From Marinomonas pollencensis (GTDB lineage: Bacteria; Pseudomonadota; Gammaproteobacteria; Pseudomonadales; Marinomonadaceae): a DNA stretch of 64,000 nucleotides. Made by a program: the position numbers and the translations under genes. Location: contig NZ_QUNG01000001.1 in the NCBI RefSeq assembly GCF_003387375.1, positions 394,510-458,509 on the forward strand, written 5' to 3'. Shown piece after piece: positions 36,594 to 45,765 of this stretch. Numbering within the stretch: the first letter of the stretch is position 1; each line of letters opens with the position of its first letter. The notes below the pieces were generated by a model that did not search any database, was not told where the DNA came from, and saw nothing but the letters and a program-made list of their open reading frames with translations.

Positions 36594-39500
36594 CCCCGTT
36601 GGAACAGCCGAAAGGCATTATTGCTTGGTTTGCTTGCAACCCAGTGGCCGCCAATTTATTGATGTTGCTAATTATTACCCTTGGCATCATGAACGTGGGA
36701 GCACTCAACAAAGAAGCCTTTCCCAGCTTACCACCAAATAGCATCGCTATTTCTGTCACCAATGAAAGTGGCTCTGCAAAAGAAAATGAAGAAGGCATTG
36801 CCATCCCCATCGAAGAAAAGCTTCAAGACGTTCTTGGCATCCAAGATATCACCACCACCTCAACGGCAAACAGCACCAGCGTTAGCATTGAGATGCTAGA
36901 TGATTACAACATCGACACCCTTAAAGATGATGTCAAAGACGCGCTCGACCAAATCACCTCTTTTCCTGATGAGGCAGACCCGCCAGTGGTCACAAAAGCC
37001 ACCCGTGAGGAACACGCTCTGTGGCTACAACTGCATGGTGCGACGGACCGACGCACATTACAAAAGCTGGCTGACGATCTAAAAACTGACCTGCTGGCCA
37101 AGGACAACATCAGTTCTGCGGAGATTTCTGGCTGGATCGACCCCACCATGATAGTCGAGGTAGATAAAAACACCTTACAGCACTATGGCCTCACCTTATC
37201 CGATGTGTCGACTGCTATTAACCAAGAGTCTTCTCCAGCAAAAGTCGCGACCTTACGCAACAAAGATATTTACTTGCATATCAGCGCCTCTGAGCAAGCC
37301 TACTTTAAAAACCAATTTTCTAATATTCAGATAAAAACGACGCAAAATGGCGGCAAGATTCGCCTAAAAGACATTGCCACTATTCGCGATGCTTTTGACG
37401 AAGATGACTTTGTTTTGTCACGTTTTAATCGTGAAAATAGCATTGCGATACAAGTCATCACCACCGGCCAAGATGATATTTCTAACTCTGTTACTGCCGC
37501 CAAAGATGTGATTGATGAATGGCGAACCGACGGGCGCTTACCCCCAAGTGTACATTTATCAAGCTGGTATGATCGTAGCCAATCCATCAACCAACGGCTC
37601 GATTTAATGATCGAAAATGCAATCACAGGCATCTTGTTGGTGTTTATTTTATTAGCGGTGTTTCTCAATGTTACTGTCGCTTTTTGGGTTGCCATGGGAT
37701 TACCTTTTATCTTTTTCGGCACCCTATATTTTATGGGCACACCGGCCATAGGTTTGACGCTCAATATGTTCACTACCTTTGGTTTTATTATGGCTTTGGG
37801 GATAGTGGTCGACGATGCGGTTGTCGTCGGAGAAAGCATCTACACCCTCAGATCAAAAGAGGGGGACACCCTAAACAATACAATAACTGGCACTTTACAA
37901 GTTGCTGTACCCACTCTATTTGGCGTCTTTACCACGGTGGCGGCATTTTGGGCATTGGCCAATATCGATGGCCGACTTGGTCAGCTTTACTCTCAATTTG
38001 CCATTGTGGTTGCCATTTGTTTGGTGCTGTCTGTGGTCGAATCAAAAATCATTTTGCCGGCTCACCTAGCCCACATAAATACCCGTAAATCGGTCAATCG
38101 TAATCTTCTTGCGCGCTCATGGGGAATGATTCAATACGGCGCAGACACTGGTTTACAATGGTTTAGCGACAAGATCTACCGACCAACAATAGACCTTGCA
38201 CTGCACCATAGATACGCCGTGCTCGTGCTGTTTATTGCGGTCTTTTTTCTGGTTATGTCGATGCCATTTACCGGGGCATTACGGATTAGCTTTTTCCCAA
38301 AAATCCCGGGGGATACCGTGCGTGGTGAGCTATCCATGTTCAATGATGTGAGTTACGGACAAACGAACAAGGTACTCGATTTCTTAGAGCAAACCGCATA
38401 CCAAGCGGATACTCAGCTTCGCCGCCGTCAGACGAATAGCTCTGAATCACAAGAAGACGCAGCAGCCTTCAGTCAAGGTTCAGCCATTCAAAATATCCAA
38501 GTCACTGCCAGTGACGACCAAAGCGGTCGTTTGCGAATCGAACTTGACACAGCACGCCCCTACACAGCCGATCAATTTGTGCGCCAATGGGAAAAGCTTA
38601 CTGGTACACCTGAAGGGGTAAAAAGCCTGCGCTTAAGCAGCTCTAGGGCTTTATTGGATGACTTAAAAGTCGAATTGCGCGGTAACGACAGCAGTGTCTT
38701 AGGTGCGGCTATGCAAACCATGTTAAGTCAGCTAGATACTCTGCCAGCAGTGTCCGGCATCGAGCAAAATGACGAGCCGACAGAATCTCGACTGGCTTTA
38801 CAGCTCAATGAACAAGGCCGTTTACTAGGTTTAACCACCGCTGAGCTTGCCTCACAAATAAACAACAACTTTGACAGTGTCACGGTGCAAAAATACCAAC
38901 GCGACAATACTGAAATCGAAGTGCATCTGGGCTATCCAAAAGACCAACAAGAGTCCCCCGCGGCGGTACTCAATACAAAAATCATCCTACCGGACGGCAC
39001 CCGGGTTCCCTTATCATCCGTGGCAGCATTAATCCAACAAGACGCGCAAACACGGATCATTCGTATTAATGCTAAACGCTCCTTGTTTGTTACCGCTGAA
39101 GTCGATAAAGACACCATGTCCGCCAGTGAAGTGGTCGAGTACTTACAGCAAGCCGTTGTGCCACAGATAAAACGCAAGTACCCAGGTGTCGATGTGTACT
39201 TTTCTGGTGAAGCCGAACAGCGTGCGGAAACACAGTCTTCTATGTCGAGCATGTTTCTGGTTGCTTTACTCATTATCTACGCCTTGTTAGCCATTCCGCT
39301 AAAATCTTACTCACAGCCGCTGATTATTATGATGGCGATTCCCTTTGGTATTATTGGTGCGTTATTAGGCCATTGGTTTAATGACCTACCTTTGGGGATT
39401 TTTTCATTAAATGGTATTTTGGCGCTCAGTGGTGTTGTGGTTAACGACAGCTTGCTGCTCGTCTCGCGCTTTAATGCCCTACGCAAAGAGGAAACCAGTC

Positions 39501-39790
39501 ATGTGCAAAAAGCCATTAACCTGGCGTGTCGCAGCCGACTGCGAGCAGTACTACTGACCTCTTTTACGACTTTTGCGGGGCTTATGCCGATCCTTGGAGA
39601 AACCTCAAGACAAGCTCAAATGCTGATTCCGGCGGCGGTTTCATTGGGTTATGGCATTATATTTGCCACTGTCATCACGCTTGTCCTTATTCCCGTTTTA
39701 CTGATGATAAAAGAAGATATCCACCGTTTGTTCGCACGCCTCAAATCCACCAGCAAAAGCGCTTTAGATACCCTAGATGAAACGCCATAA
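36590..39790 (+). CDS. RND family efflux permease
   Basis: A 1066-aa inner-membrane pump with the RND pattern of 12 TM segments and two large periplasmic loops. The TM4 region contains GIVVDDAVVVGESIY (about 404-418), the expected proton-relay Asp pair. TM10 contains LSGVVVNDSLLLVSR (about 944-958), where a single Asp is retained. The N-terminus is somewhat longer than usual (about 15 residues before TM1), and it resembles the heavy branch between HAE1 and multidrug groups. It uses proton flux to expel an unknown substrate through the MFP and NodT partners encoded just upstream. Confidence 0.9.
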   Translation: MTPLEQPKGIIAWFACNPVAANLLMLLIITLGIMNVGALNKEAFPSLPPNSIAISVTNESGSAKENEEGIAIPIEEKLQDVLGIQDITTTSTANSTSVSIEMLDDYNIDTLKDDVKDALDQITSFPDEADPPVVTKATREEHALWLQLHGATDRRTLQKLADDLKTDLLAKDNISSAEISGWIDPTMIVEVDKNTLQHYGLTLSDVSTAINQESSPAKVATLRNKDIYLHISASEQAYFKNQFSNIQIKTTQNGGKIRLKDIATIRDAFDEDDFVLSRFNRENSIAIQVITTGQDDISNSVTAAKDVIDEWRTDGRLPPSVHLSSWYDRSQSINQRLDLMIENAITGILLVFILLAVFLNVTVAFWVAMGLPFIFFGTLYFMGTPAIGLTLNMFTTFGFIMALGIVVDDAVVVGESIYTLRSKEGDTLNNTITGTLQVAVPTLFGVFTTVAAFWALANIDGRLGQLYSQFAIVVAICLVLSVVESKIILPAHLAHINTRKSVNRNLLARSWGMIQYGADTGLQWFSDKIYRPTIDLALHHRYAVLVLFIAVFFLVMSMPFTGALRISFFPKIPGDTVRGELSMFNDVSYGQTNKVLDFLEQTAYQADTQLRRRQTNSSESQEDAAAFSQGSAIQNIQVTASDDQSGRLRIELDTARPYTADQFVRQWEKLTGTPEGVKSLRLSSSRALLDDLKVELRGNDSSVLGAAMQTMLSQLDTLPAVSGIEQNDEPTESRLALQLNEQGRLLGLTTAELASQINNNFDSVTVQKYQRDNTEIEVHLGYPKDQQESPAAVLNTKIILPDGTRVPLSSVAALIQQDAQTRIIRINAKRSLFVTAEVDKDTMSASEVVEYLQQAVVPQIKRKYPGVDVYFSGEAEQRAETQSSMSSMFLVALLIIYALLAIPLKSYSQPLIIMMAIPFGIIGALLGHWFNDLPLGIFSLNGILALSGVVVNDSLLLVSRFNALRKEETSHVQKAINLACRSRLRAVLLTSFTTFAGLMPILGETSRQAQMLIPAAVSLGYGIIFATVITLVLIPVLLMIKEDIHRLFARLKSTSKSALDTLDETP

Positions 39791-39837
39791 TTAAAGTGCT
39801 TTTTAGCCATCCGTCACCATGTAAAATTAGCCAATGC

Positions 39838-39863
39838 ACGCCAAGCGACGCTTCGCTTGGCGT
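39838..39863 (+). terminator. hairpin after RND operon
   Basis: A perfect 10-bp stem, ACGCCAAGCG (39838-39847) with CGCTTGGCGT (39854-39863), is followed by CACCTCTTTGA. The T-run is poor, so it may be only a partial terminator. Confidence 0.6.
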
Positions 39864-39939
39864 CACCTCTTTGATCTGAACCGCAAATTTGTCCGTGATT
39901 TTCAACCCTAGAAGCCCTAGAATACGCACTCTTAAAGTT

Positions 39940-39958
39940 AATAGTAATGATTTCTATT
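39940..39958 (+). promoter_or_regulatory. Fur-like palindrome before siderophore ABC operon
   Basis: AATAGTAATGATTTCTATT is a 19-bp palindrome with one mismatched pair, in the size and shape of a Fur box (12 of 19 identical to the GATAAT-type consensus). It is 46 bp before the chosen ATPase start, supporting iron repression of the operon. The match is weaker than the Fur box at 3536. Confidence 0.55.
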
Positions 39959-40003
39959 ATCCTTATAAGATATTATCTTCTTGCTTTACTAGGACACTTG
40001 TTA

Positions 40004-40834
40004 ATGACAGTCGCTTCGCATGGCCAACCCCCTCTACTCAGCACTCTTCATTTGGACGCTGGTCATGGTTCAAAACAAATTCTACAAGACATTCATCTAG
40101 CCATTCCCAATGGAAAAATGACGGTTTTGCTAGGACCAAATGGGTCTGGAAAATCGACCTTACTGTCCACCTTGTCACGCTTAATCTCCCCTATGAAGGG
40201 GCAGGTTTTATTGCAAGGCAACAATATTGCACAACTGCCAACTCGTGACGTTGCTAAGCAGTTAGGCTTACTACCACAACACCCTATTGTGCCGGAAGAT
40301 TTAACCGTTAAAGACCTTGTTTCACGAGGGCGTTTTCCTCACCAAGGCTTTTTAAAACAATGGAGTAAGCAAGATGAGAAGGCCGTCAATCATGCTTTAG
40401 AAGTCACTGGCACAAAAGAATTAGCAGATCGTTTAGTTGACAGTCTTTCTGGCGGCCAACGTCAGCGAGTCTGGATTGCTATGGTGCTTGCCCAAGAAAC
40501 TGAGCTTATTTTACTCGATGAACCAACGACGTTTTTAGACATGCGCCATCAGGTGGAGCTGTTAGAAATGCTGGTCGACCTTGTCCAACATCATGGTCGT
40601 ACTATTGTCTGCGTGCTGCATGATTTAAATCTTTCTCTGCAATACGCTGACCACCTAATCTTTTTAAAAGACGGTCAAATCCGTCACACGCTAGCCCACC
40701 CATCTCATTGTCATAGCGATATGGTTGAAGAGGTATTCGAAACTCAAGTGTTAGCGGTTACTCACCCAGAAACAGGCCTGCCAATTTTTCTGCCTAAGTC
40801 ACAACAAACCACAAAAGCATCGGCTGTCGCATGA
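40004..40834 (+). CDS. iron-siderophore ABC transporter ATP-binding protein (FecE/FepC type)
   Basis: A 276-aa ABC ATPase. Walker A is LLGPNGSGKST (about 44-54), the signature LSGGQRQRVW is near 144, and Walker B ILLDEP is near 166. The run QRVWIAMVLAQETELILLDE (about 150-169) is typical of the FecE/FepC group. I move the start to ATG 40004 (AGGA 9 nt upstream), because the in-frame ATG at 39947 lies inside the Fur-like palindrome and adds an unconserved hydrophobic stretch. It powers the two permeases encoded next, with which it shares a 4-bp overlap. Confidence 0.9.
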   Translation: MTVASHGQPPLLSTLHLDAGHGSKQILQDIHLAIPNGKMTVLLGPNGSGKSTLLSTLSRLISPMKGQVLLQGNNIAQLPTRDVAKQLGLLPQHPIVPEDLTVKDLVSRGRFPHQGFLKQWSKQDEKAVNHALEVTGTKELADRLVDSLSGGQRQRVWIAMVLAQETELILLDEPTTFLDMRHQVELLEMLVDLVQHHGRTIVCVLHDLNLSLQYADHLIFLKDGQIRHTLAHPSHCHSDMVEEVFETQVLAVTHPETGLPIFLPKSQQTTKASAVA

Positions 40835-41853
40835 GTTTGTCGGCAAACACTAAGACCACTCAGCAATGTTCCCACACAAGGCGCTTAGGGTTTATCACAG
40901 CCCTTGTGATTGGCTTAACTGCGCTTCACCTTCTGTACGGTGCTCGCTCTATTCCCATTGGTACATTAGCGCAAGCATTGTTTCACTATAATCCCCATGA
41001 CTTTGATCATAGAGTATTAATATCTCTGCGCTTACCTAGAGTATTAGCCATGCTATTGGCTGGTAGCTGCTTAGCCATTGCCGGCTATTTGCTACAAATC
41101 ACCCTACGTAATCGCCTCAGCGATCCCCACTTACTTGGCCTCAATGCTGGCGCCAGTCTAGCGGTGGTATTAGTTACAGCTTTTCCTATTGCTCCATTAT
41201 TCTCAATGGTTCGACCGCTGGTCGCCAGCGTCGGTGCTGCACTGTTATTTAGCCTTGTTTTGGTCATTGCTTCAGCGGGTAAAAAAGGCTTACAGCCTCT
41301 TAAACTAATATTTTGTGGCATTGCGTTTTCGGCGCTTGCAGGCGCTATTACTTCAACCATTTTGATCCTAGATGAAGACACATTAGACCAGCTTCGTTTC
41401 TGGCTCATTGGCGATGGCGCAGGTGCAAACTTGCACACCGTACTCATCAGTTTGCCTTTTGCTGGCGCAGGCCTTGTGCTGAGTCTTCTTATCATGCCGC
41501 AGTTAAGCGCCATGTCATTAGGGGATGCGATGGCCAAAGGTTTAGGGGCATCAGTGCAAAAAATACGTTTTATGTCACTTCTGGCGGCGGCATTACTCAC
41601 TGGCAGCGCGGTGTCTGCAGTGGGCCCTATCGGTTTTATCGGCTTAATTTCTGCTGCTTTGTGGCGTGGCATTCACTCGCGACCCAGTGCTTATTCTTTA
41701 GCTTTGGTGGCAATCACTGGCGCCGCTATTCTAATGGCAGCGGACATGGCGGCGATCAGCCTCTTTGCGCCAAAAGAATTGCCGACCGGAGCATTAACTG
41801 GACTTGTTGGAGCACCTGTATTTCTTTGGATTTTCGTCAGGAGGATGCGATGA
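40831..41853 (+). CDS. iron-siderophore ABC transporter permease (FecCD family, first)
   Basis: A 340-aa permease with 9-10 hydrophobic segments. It has the FecCD landmarks LRLPRVLAMLLAGSCLAIAG (about 66-85), LGLNAGASLAVVL (about 104-116), VSAVGPIGFIGL (about 256-267) and the C-terminal ELPTGALTGLVGAPVFLW (about 317-334). With the second permease it forms the membrane channel for the iron chelate. It overlaps the ATPase gene and the second permease gene by 4 bp each. RBS for the next gene (AGGAGG) lies within its last codons. Confidence 0.9.
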   Translation: MSLSANTKTTQQCSHTRRLGFITALVIGLTALHLLYGARSIPIGTLAQALFHYNPHDFDHRVLISLRLPRVLAMLLAGSCLAIAGYLLQITLRNRLSDPHLLGLNAGASLAVVLVTAFPIAPLFSMVRPLVASVGAALLFSLVLVIASAGKKGLQPLKLIFCGIAFSALAGAITSTILILDEDTLDQLRFWLIGDGAGANLHTVLISLPFAGAGLVLSLLIMPQLSAMSLGDAMAKGLGASVQKIRFMSLLAAALLTGSAVSAVGPIGFIGLISAALWRGIHSRPSAYSLALVAITGAAILMAADMAAISLFAPKELPTGALTGLVGAPVFLWIFVRRMR

Positions 41854-42902
41854 GCAGCAGCGCGCTAGTTGCCTTAAGGTCGGGACAATATTCTATTCGC
41901 ATCCACCTTACCTCGGTGCTTACTATTGGGGTCTTACTACTGTTCTTATTGGGGCTAATCTACTTCGCACTGATAACCGGTAGCGAAACTATCGCAACCT
42001 CTTCTATTCTGGCTTATTTACATATTGAACCCGCGCAACCGTCGCTGGCTTATCAGTATCACACGTTAATCCTAGACGCATTTCGTGCCCCTAGGATTAC
42101 ACTGGCTGTGCTGTGTGGCGCTATGTTGGCGTGCTCTGGGGCTGTGATGCAATCCTTAACCCGTAATGGCTTGGCGGACCCGTCCCTTTTAGGCGTACGT
42201 GAGGGGGCTGCACTGTGTGTCGTTGCCCTTATATTAGCCGCTCCAGGAGTTGCTTTAGCTTGGCGTCCAGTGGTTGGAATGTTAGGTGGGTTGGCCAGCG
42301 GTGTCTTTGTGCTCTTGTTGGCCCGTGGCAGCTCAAGCATTCGCTTTGTGATGATTGGCATTAGTTTATCTTGGTTTTTGTCGGCCTTGATGATGGTACT
42401 ACTGGCCGCCACCGACACTAAAGACTTACAAACCGTGTTAATTTGGCTCGCAGGTAATTTACAAGGCGCCACTTGGCAAAGCGTTCAGCTCGTGGCGATT
42501 TTGTTTACTATCGCCATCATTGCACTGCTGATTAGCGCTCCTTCTGCTGATATAGAAGCCTTAGGAGACGCTCTGGCTATCAGCCTTGGAGTACGCCGAA
42601 AGTGGGTTAATATCATCCGCTTTAGTGTGGCGATTTTCCTCGTAGCAGGCAGTGTATCTGTCGCCGGTAGCATTGGTTTCGTCGGCTTGATCGCCCCTCA
42701 TCTGGCACGTTTTTTACCCAACTACTCCAGCCGTTATCAATTAATCTCCACCAGCTTAATCGGCGCTATTTTAGTGTTGGGTGCCGACACACTTGGCCGC
42801 TCTGCTTTTGCGCCTGTCGAGTTGCCTACCGGAATCGTGATTGCTGTGATTGGCGCTCCGACACTGATTATTCTTCTTTGGACTCGTAGGAACCAGCTGT
42901 GA
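41850..42902 (+). CDS. iron-siderophore ABC transporter permease (FecCD family, second)
   Basis: A 350-aa permease starting MSSSALVALR. I choose ATG 41850 because AGGAGG is 5 nt upstream and the start overlaps the previous stop (ATGA); the longer in-frame ORF runs back over the first permease. Family blocks are FRAPRITLAVLCGAMLACSG (about 78-97), LGVREGAALCVV (about 117-128), SVAGSIGFVGLIAPHLAR (about 270-287) and ELPTGIVIAVIGAPTLI (about 326-342). It partners with the first permease to form a heterodimeric pore. It overlaps the following GTG start by 4 bp. Confidence 0.88.
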   Translation: MSSSALVALRSGQYSIRIHLTSVLTIGVLLLFLLGLIYFALITGSETIATSSILAYLHIEPAQPSLAYQYHTLILDAFRAPRITLAVLCGAMLACSGAVMQSLTRNGLADPSLLGVREGAALCVVALILAAPGVALAWRPVVGMLGGLASGVFVLLLARGSSSIRFVMIGISLSWFLSALMMVLLAATDTKDLQTVLIWLAGNLQGATWQSVQLVAILFTIAIIALLISAPSADIEALGDALAISLGVRRKWVNIIRFSVAIFLVAGSVSVAGSIGFVGLIAPHLARFLPNYSSRYQLISTSLIGAILVLGADTLGRSAFAPVELPTGIVIAVIGAPTLIILLWTRRNQL

Positions 42903-43858
42903 ATCGATTGTTGCTCATTTTGTTAATGAATCTAATCTGCCCCCTTGCCTTAGCAAGTGGAGAAGCCCCTACAAGCGTCCCTTTTATCGATGACTTAGGG
43001 CGGCAGGTTACTATTCCTAACCATCCCCAACGGATTGTTTCTGTTTATGATATCGACATTACGATTCCGCTTATTGAGTTAGGTGTGATGCCAGTTGGCA
43101 GTCACGGACGCCTATCTAAAAAAGGCACTCCCTATATTCGCTCGAGTGCGCTGTTAACAGGAGTGGATTTTGACAACAGCCAAATCACTTTTATTGGTGC
43201 CACCAATGTGGATTTAGAAACCATAGTAAAGCTAAAACCGGATTTAATCATTACCGCAAACTCTCGCCCTACCCCAGTTGGTTTGCTCGCTAAAATCGCC
43301 CCTACGATCTCTTTGGACAGTGCTTTGGGCGCGCCTCATATTTACCAACAGCTGGCCAAAGTAACCCATACAGAACAAAAATTGGCCATTCTTGAGCGCC
43401 GCTATCAAGAGCAAATCAACAGTCTTAAAGCAGCAGTGGAGACAAAAAACATCACGGTGTCAGTAATGCAACCGTTAAGAGGCAAGATCAGTGTTTATCA
43501 CAGTTATCGCTCACTTGGTCGCGTACTGAGGGATGCTGGATTTAAGTTTCCGCCTATTATCAATCAAATCCCTGCGGGCGAGCGGGTCGATTTTAGCGCT
43601 GAGCGCTTACCAGAACTTGATGCGGATATTATTTTTGATCCTTATTTTTCAAATAATAAGCCACAACTAGAAATAGCCAAGATGAACGCGATTTTACCTG
43701 GCTTTTGTCAGTTCCTAAGCGCCTGTAAAAAGGGCAACTATGTACTGGTATCAAGAGACGCTGCCATTTCGAATTCGTATGCTGGGTTGGAGGCCATGAC
43801 CATGACAGTTCAAGCCCATTTAACCCCCAAACCCTATTATCCCCAGACAGATAAATAA
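42899..43858 (+). CDS. iron-siderophore ABC transporter substrate-binding protein
   Basis: A 319-aa periplasmic binding protein of the FecB/FepB type (TroA-like fold). The start is GTG 42899, overlapping the previous stop (GTGA). The signal peptide ends near residue 20 (ALA-SGEA). Opening motif DDLGRQVTIPNHPQRIVSVY and LETIVKLKPDLIIT (about 101-114) are typical. It delivers an iron-siderophore complex to the permeases; the ligand cannot be predicted, though the TonB receptor near 4 kb is a possible outer-membrane partner. It is the last gene before the TPP riboswitch. Confidence 0.88.
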   Translation: MNRLLLILLMNLICPLALASGEAPTSVPFIDDLGRQVTIPNHPQRIVSVYDIDITIPLIELGVMPVGSHGRLSKKGTPYIRSSALLTGVDFDNSQITFIGATNVDLETIVKLKPDLIITANSRPTPVGLLAKIAPTISLDSALGAPHIYQQLAKVTHTEQKLAILERRYQEQINSLKAAVETKNITVSVMQPLRGKISVYHSYRSLGRVLRDAGFKFPPIINQIPAGERVDFSAERLPELDADIIFDPYFSNNKPQLEIAKMNAILPGFCQFLSACKKGNYVLVSRDAAISNSYAGLEAMTMTVQAHLTPKPYYPQTDK

Positions 43859-43937
43859 GCGCATTTTGAGGAAAGCCTCGTCAGACTGAAAAAATGATGA
43901 GTCTTTGATCAAATCTTGCTACCATGCTTGCCATCAT

Positions 43938-44017
43938 AGTCGGGGGGCATTTTTGCTGAGATCGTATAACACGAGACCCGTTGAACCTGATTCAGTTAAC
44001 ACTGGCGTAGGGAACTA
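43938..44017 (+). promoter_or_regulatory. TPP riboswitch (THI element)
   Basis: The aptamer landmarks occur in order: TCGGGGGGCA, GCTGAGATCG, GAGACCCGTTGAACCTGATT, and the closing ACACTGGCGTAGGGAACTA. It is 123 nt upstream of thiD, in line with TPP repression of the whole salvage operon. A GGGC-type stem and a CCCA/TGGG stem follow (about 44028-44062), but there is no T-run, so translation control is more likely than termination. Confidence 0.95.
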
Positions 44018-44140
44018 TTGTGATAGAGGGCCCTGCCCTGTATCCCATATAGCAATTTGGGCTTCTCGATAAAGCACTCAGAAAACCACTTCTGATCAAA
44101 TTGATGTATCTAGTTCCTTGCGCCACTGCGAGGAGCATGT

Positions 44141-45013
44141 ATGTCTAGTCAATCATTATCTGATTCTATTAGCGCTTATAAGGCTAATAGTCCTACCACA
44201 CCGATCGTACTAACCATTGCTGGCTCAGACAGTGGCGGCGGCGCTGGCATCCAAGCAGACATCAAAGCCATTTCCGCTACGGGTAGTTTTGCTTGCTCGG
44301 CCATTACCGCAATTACCTCGCAAAACACCCTTGGCGTCACGGCGATTTTTCCCATTCCTCTTGATCATGTTGAAAGCCAATTGGATGCTGTGTTTAGCGA
44401 CATTAAGGTCACTGCTGTTAAAATTGGCATGCTCGCAGACACAGATATTATTCAAGTTGTGGCAAAAAAGTTGCGCCAATATCAACCTAAGTTTATCGTT
44501 TTAGACCCTGTCATGATCGCCACCAGTGGTGATTTATTGCTGCAAGAAAGCGCCATCAACACCCTCAAAAGTACCCTATTTCCGTTAGTCGATATTATCA
44601 CCCCTAATCTACCTGAAGCCGCCGCTTTAACCGGTTTACCTATTCCGCAAAGCGAGTCAGATATGCTGGCGATGACGTCTGCCCTAAGGGCTCTTGGGGC
44701 TAGCAGTGTCCTATTAAAAGGCGGGCATTTAGAAAACCAAGCAGAAAGCCTAGATTTGCTTATTAGCGCAAACACTGTGATACGACTTTGTGCACCACGC
44801 ATCAATACAAAAAACACCCACGGCACAGGCTGCACCTTGTCTTCAGCTATTGCCTCCTATTTGGCTCAAGGAAAAAGCCTAGAGGATGCCGTCAGCCTAG
44901 CTAAAAACTACATTAGCCAAGCCATTACCCAAGCAGATGAACTCGCCATTGGACAAGGCCACGGCCCAGTTAATCATTTTTTTGCCTTGCCCAAGGGTGA
45001 GAGTAAAGCATGA
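44141..45013 (+). CDS. thiD: hydroxymethylpyrimidine/phosphomethylpyrimidine kinase
   Basis: A 290-aa ribokinase-fold enzyme that phosphorylates HMP to HMP-P and HMP-PP. N-terminal block [20 protein letters not shown] (about 25-44) is the HMP-binding signature. [10 protein letters not shown] is near residue 121, and the anion-hole loop [18 protein letters not shown] (about 221-238) holds the catalytic Cys. Length is slightly longer than the usual 266 because of an N-terminal Ser/Thr-rich extension of about 20 residues. First gene after the TPP riboswitch; RBS GAGGAG. It overlaps the next gene by 4 bp. Confidence 0.95.
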   Translation: MSSQSLSDSISAYKANSPTTPIVLTIAGSDSGGGAGIQADIKAISATGSFACSAITAITSQNTLGVTAIFPIPLDHVESQLDAVFSDIKVTAVKIGMLADTDIIQVVAKKLRQYQPKFIVLDPVMIATSGDLLLQESAINTLKSTLFPLVDIITPNLPEAAALTGLPIPQSESDMLAMTSALRALGASSVLLKGGHLENQAESLDLLISANTVIRLCAPRINTKNTHGTGCTLSSAIASYLAQGKSLEDAVSLAKNYISQAITQADELAIGQGHGPVNHFFALPKGESKA

Positions 45014-45765
45014 AACAAACGCCGCTTGGTCTCACCATTGACAATGCAGGTTTACGCTATCCAAATGTAAATCAAGCCATCTTAGATAAGCTATCAATGC
45101 AAATTCCCGCAGGACAATGGACTTGTTTATTGGGCCGCAGCGGCAGTGGTAAAACCTCATTACTGCGTTACCTAGCGGGATTATTAGACTCAAATGTTGA
45201 ATGGCAAGGTAACGTCATCTGCAGCGATGGGCTAGCCCTGCAACAGCGAATTGCTTATATGGCCCAGCAAGACCTACTTTTACCTTGGCTGTCTGTTGTA
45301 GATAATGTCTGTTTAAGCTATCGCTTTAACAAGCAAAAAATCACCCCTGAGGTGACAGAAAAAGCACTCGCCTTGCTCGATCAGGTTGGTTTATTAGCTG
45401 TTCGCCACGCCTTGCCACAGACACTTTCTGGAGGAATGCGGCAGCGCGTTGCACTGGCCCGCACCTTGATGCAAGACAAGCCTTTTATCTTAATGGATGA
45501 ACCTTTTTCCGCTCTCGATGCCGTCACTCGCCATAAATTACAACAACTGTCCTACACACTATTAAAAGACAAAACCGTCATTTTAATTACCCATGATCCA
45601 CAAGAGGCTGTGCGTCTTGCTGGACGTCTGTACATTCTAACGGGGCGCCCTGCACAGGCTGAGCACATCGCTCTGCCGATCTCCAGACCACCAAGAGACA
45701 TAGATGCTGATTCTGCGCTGGTTCAGCAACGTATTTTTCATCTTTTGGAGCAAGACTATGCCTGA
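45010..45765 (+). CDS. thiZ: thiamin-precursor ABC transporter ATP-binding protein (ThiZ-like)
   Basis: A 251-aa ABC ATPase of the taurine/NitT group. Walker A is LLGRSGSGKTSLL (about 38-50), the signature LSGGMRQRVALARTL is near 140, and Walker B FILMDEPFSALD near 160. ThiXYZ importers bring in hydroxymethylpyrimidine or its degraded precursors. Context (TPP riboswitch, thiD before, ThiY-like binding protein and tenA after) supports that substrate; from sequence alone it could be a taurine or nitrate importer ATPase. Overlaps thiD by 4 bp and the permease by 8 bp. Confidence 0.85.
   Translation: MKQTPLGLTIDNAGLRYPNVNQAILDKLSMQIPAGQWTCLLGRSGSGKTSLLRYLAGLLDSNVEWQGNVICSDGLALQQRIAYMAQQDLLLPWLSVVDNVCLSYRFNKQKITPEVTEKALALLDQVGLLAVRHALPQTLSGGMRQRVALARTLMQDKPFILMDEPFSALDAVTRHKLQQLSYTLLKDKTVILITHDPQEAVRLAGRLYILTGRPAQAEHIALPISRPPRDIDADSALVQQRIFHLLEQDYA

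Noticed and set aside
41661..41849. N-terminal extension of the second siderophore permease
   Set aside because: It is the out-of-frame shadow of the first permease; ATG 41850 has AGGAGG and the usual overlap.
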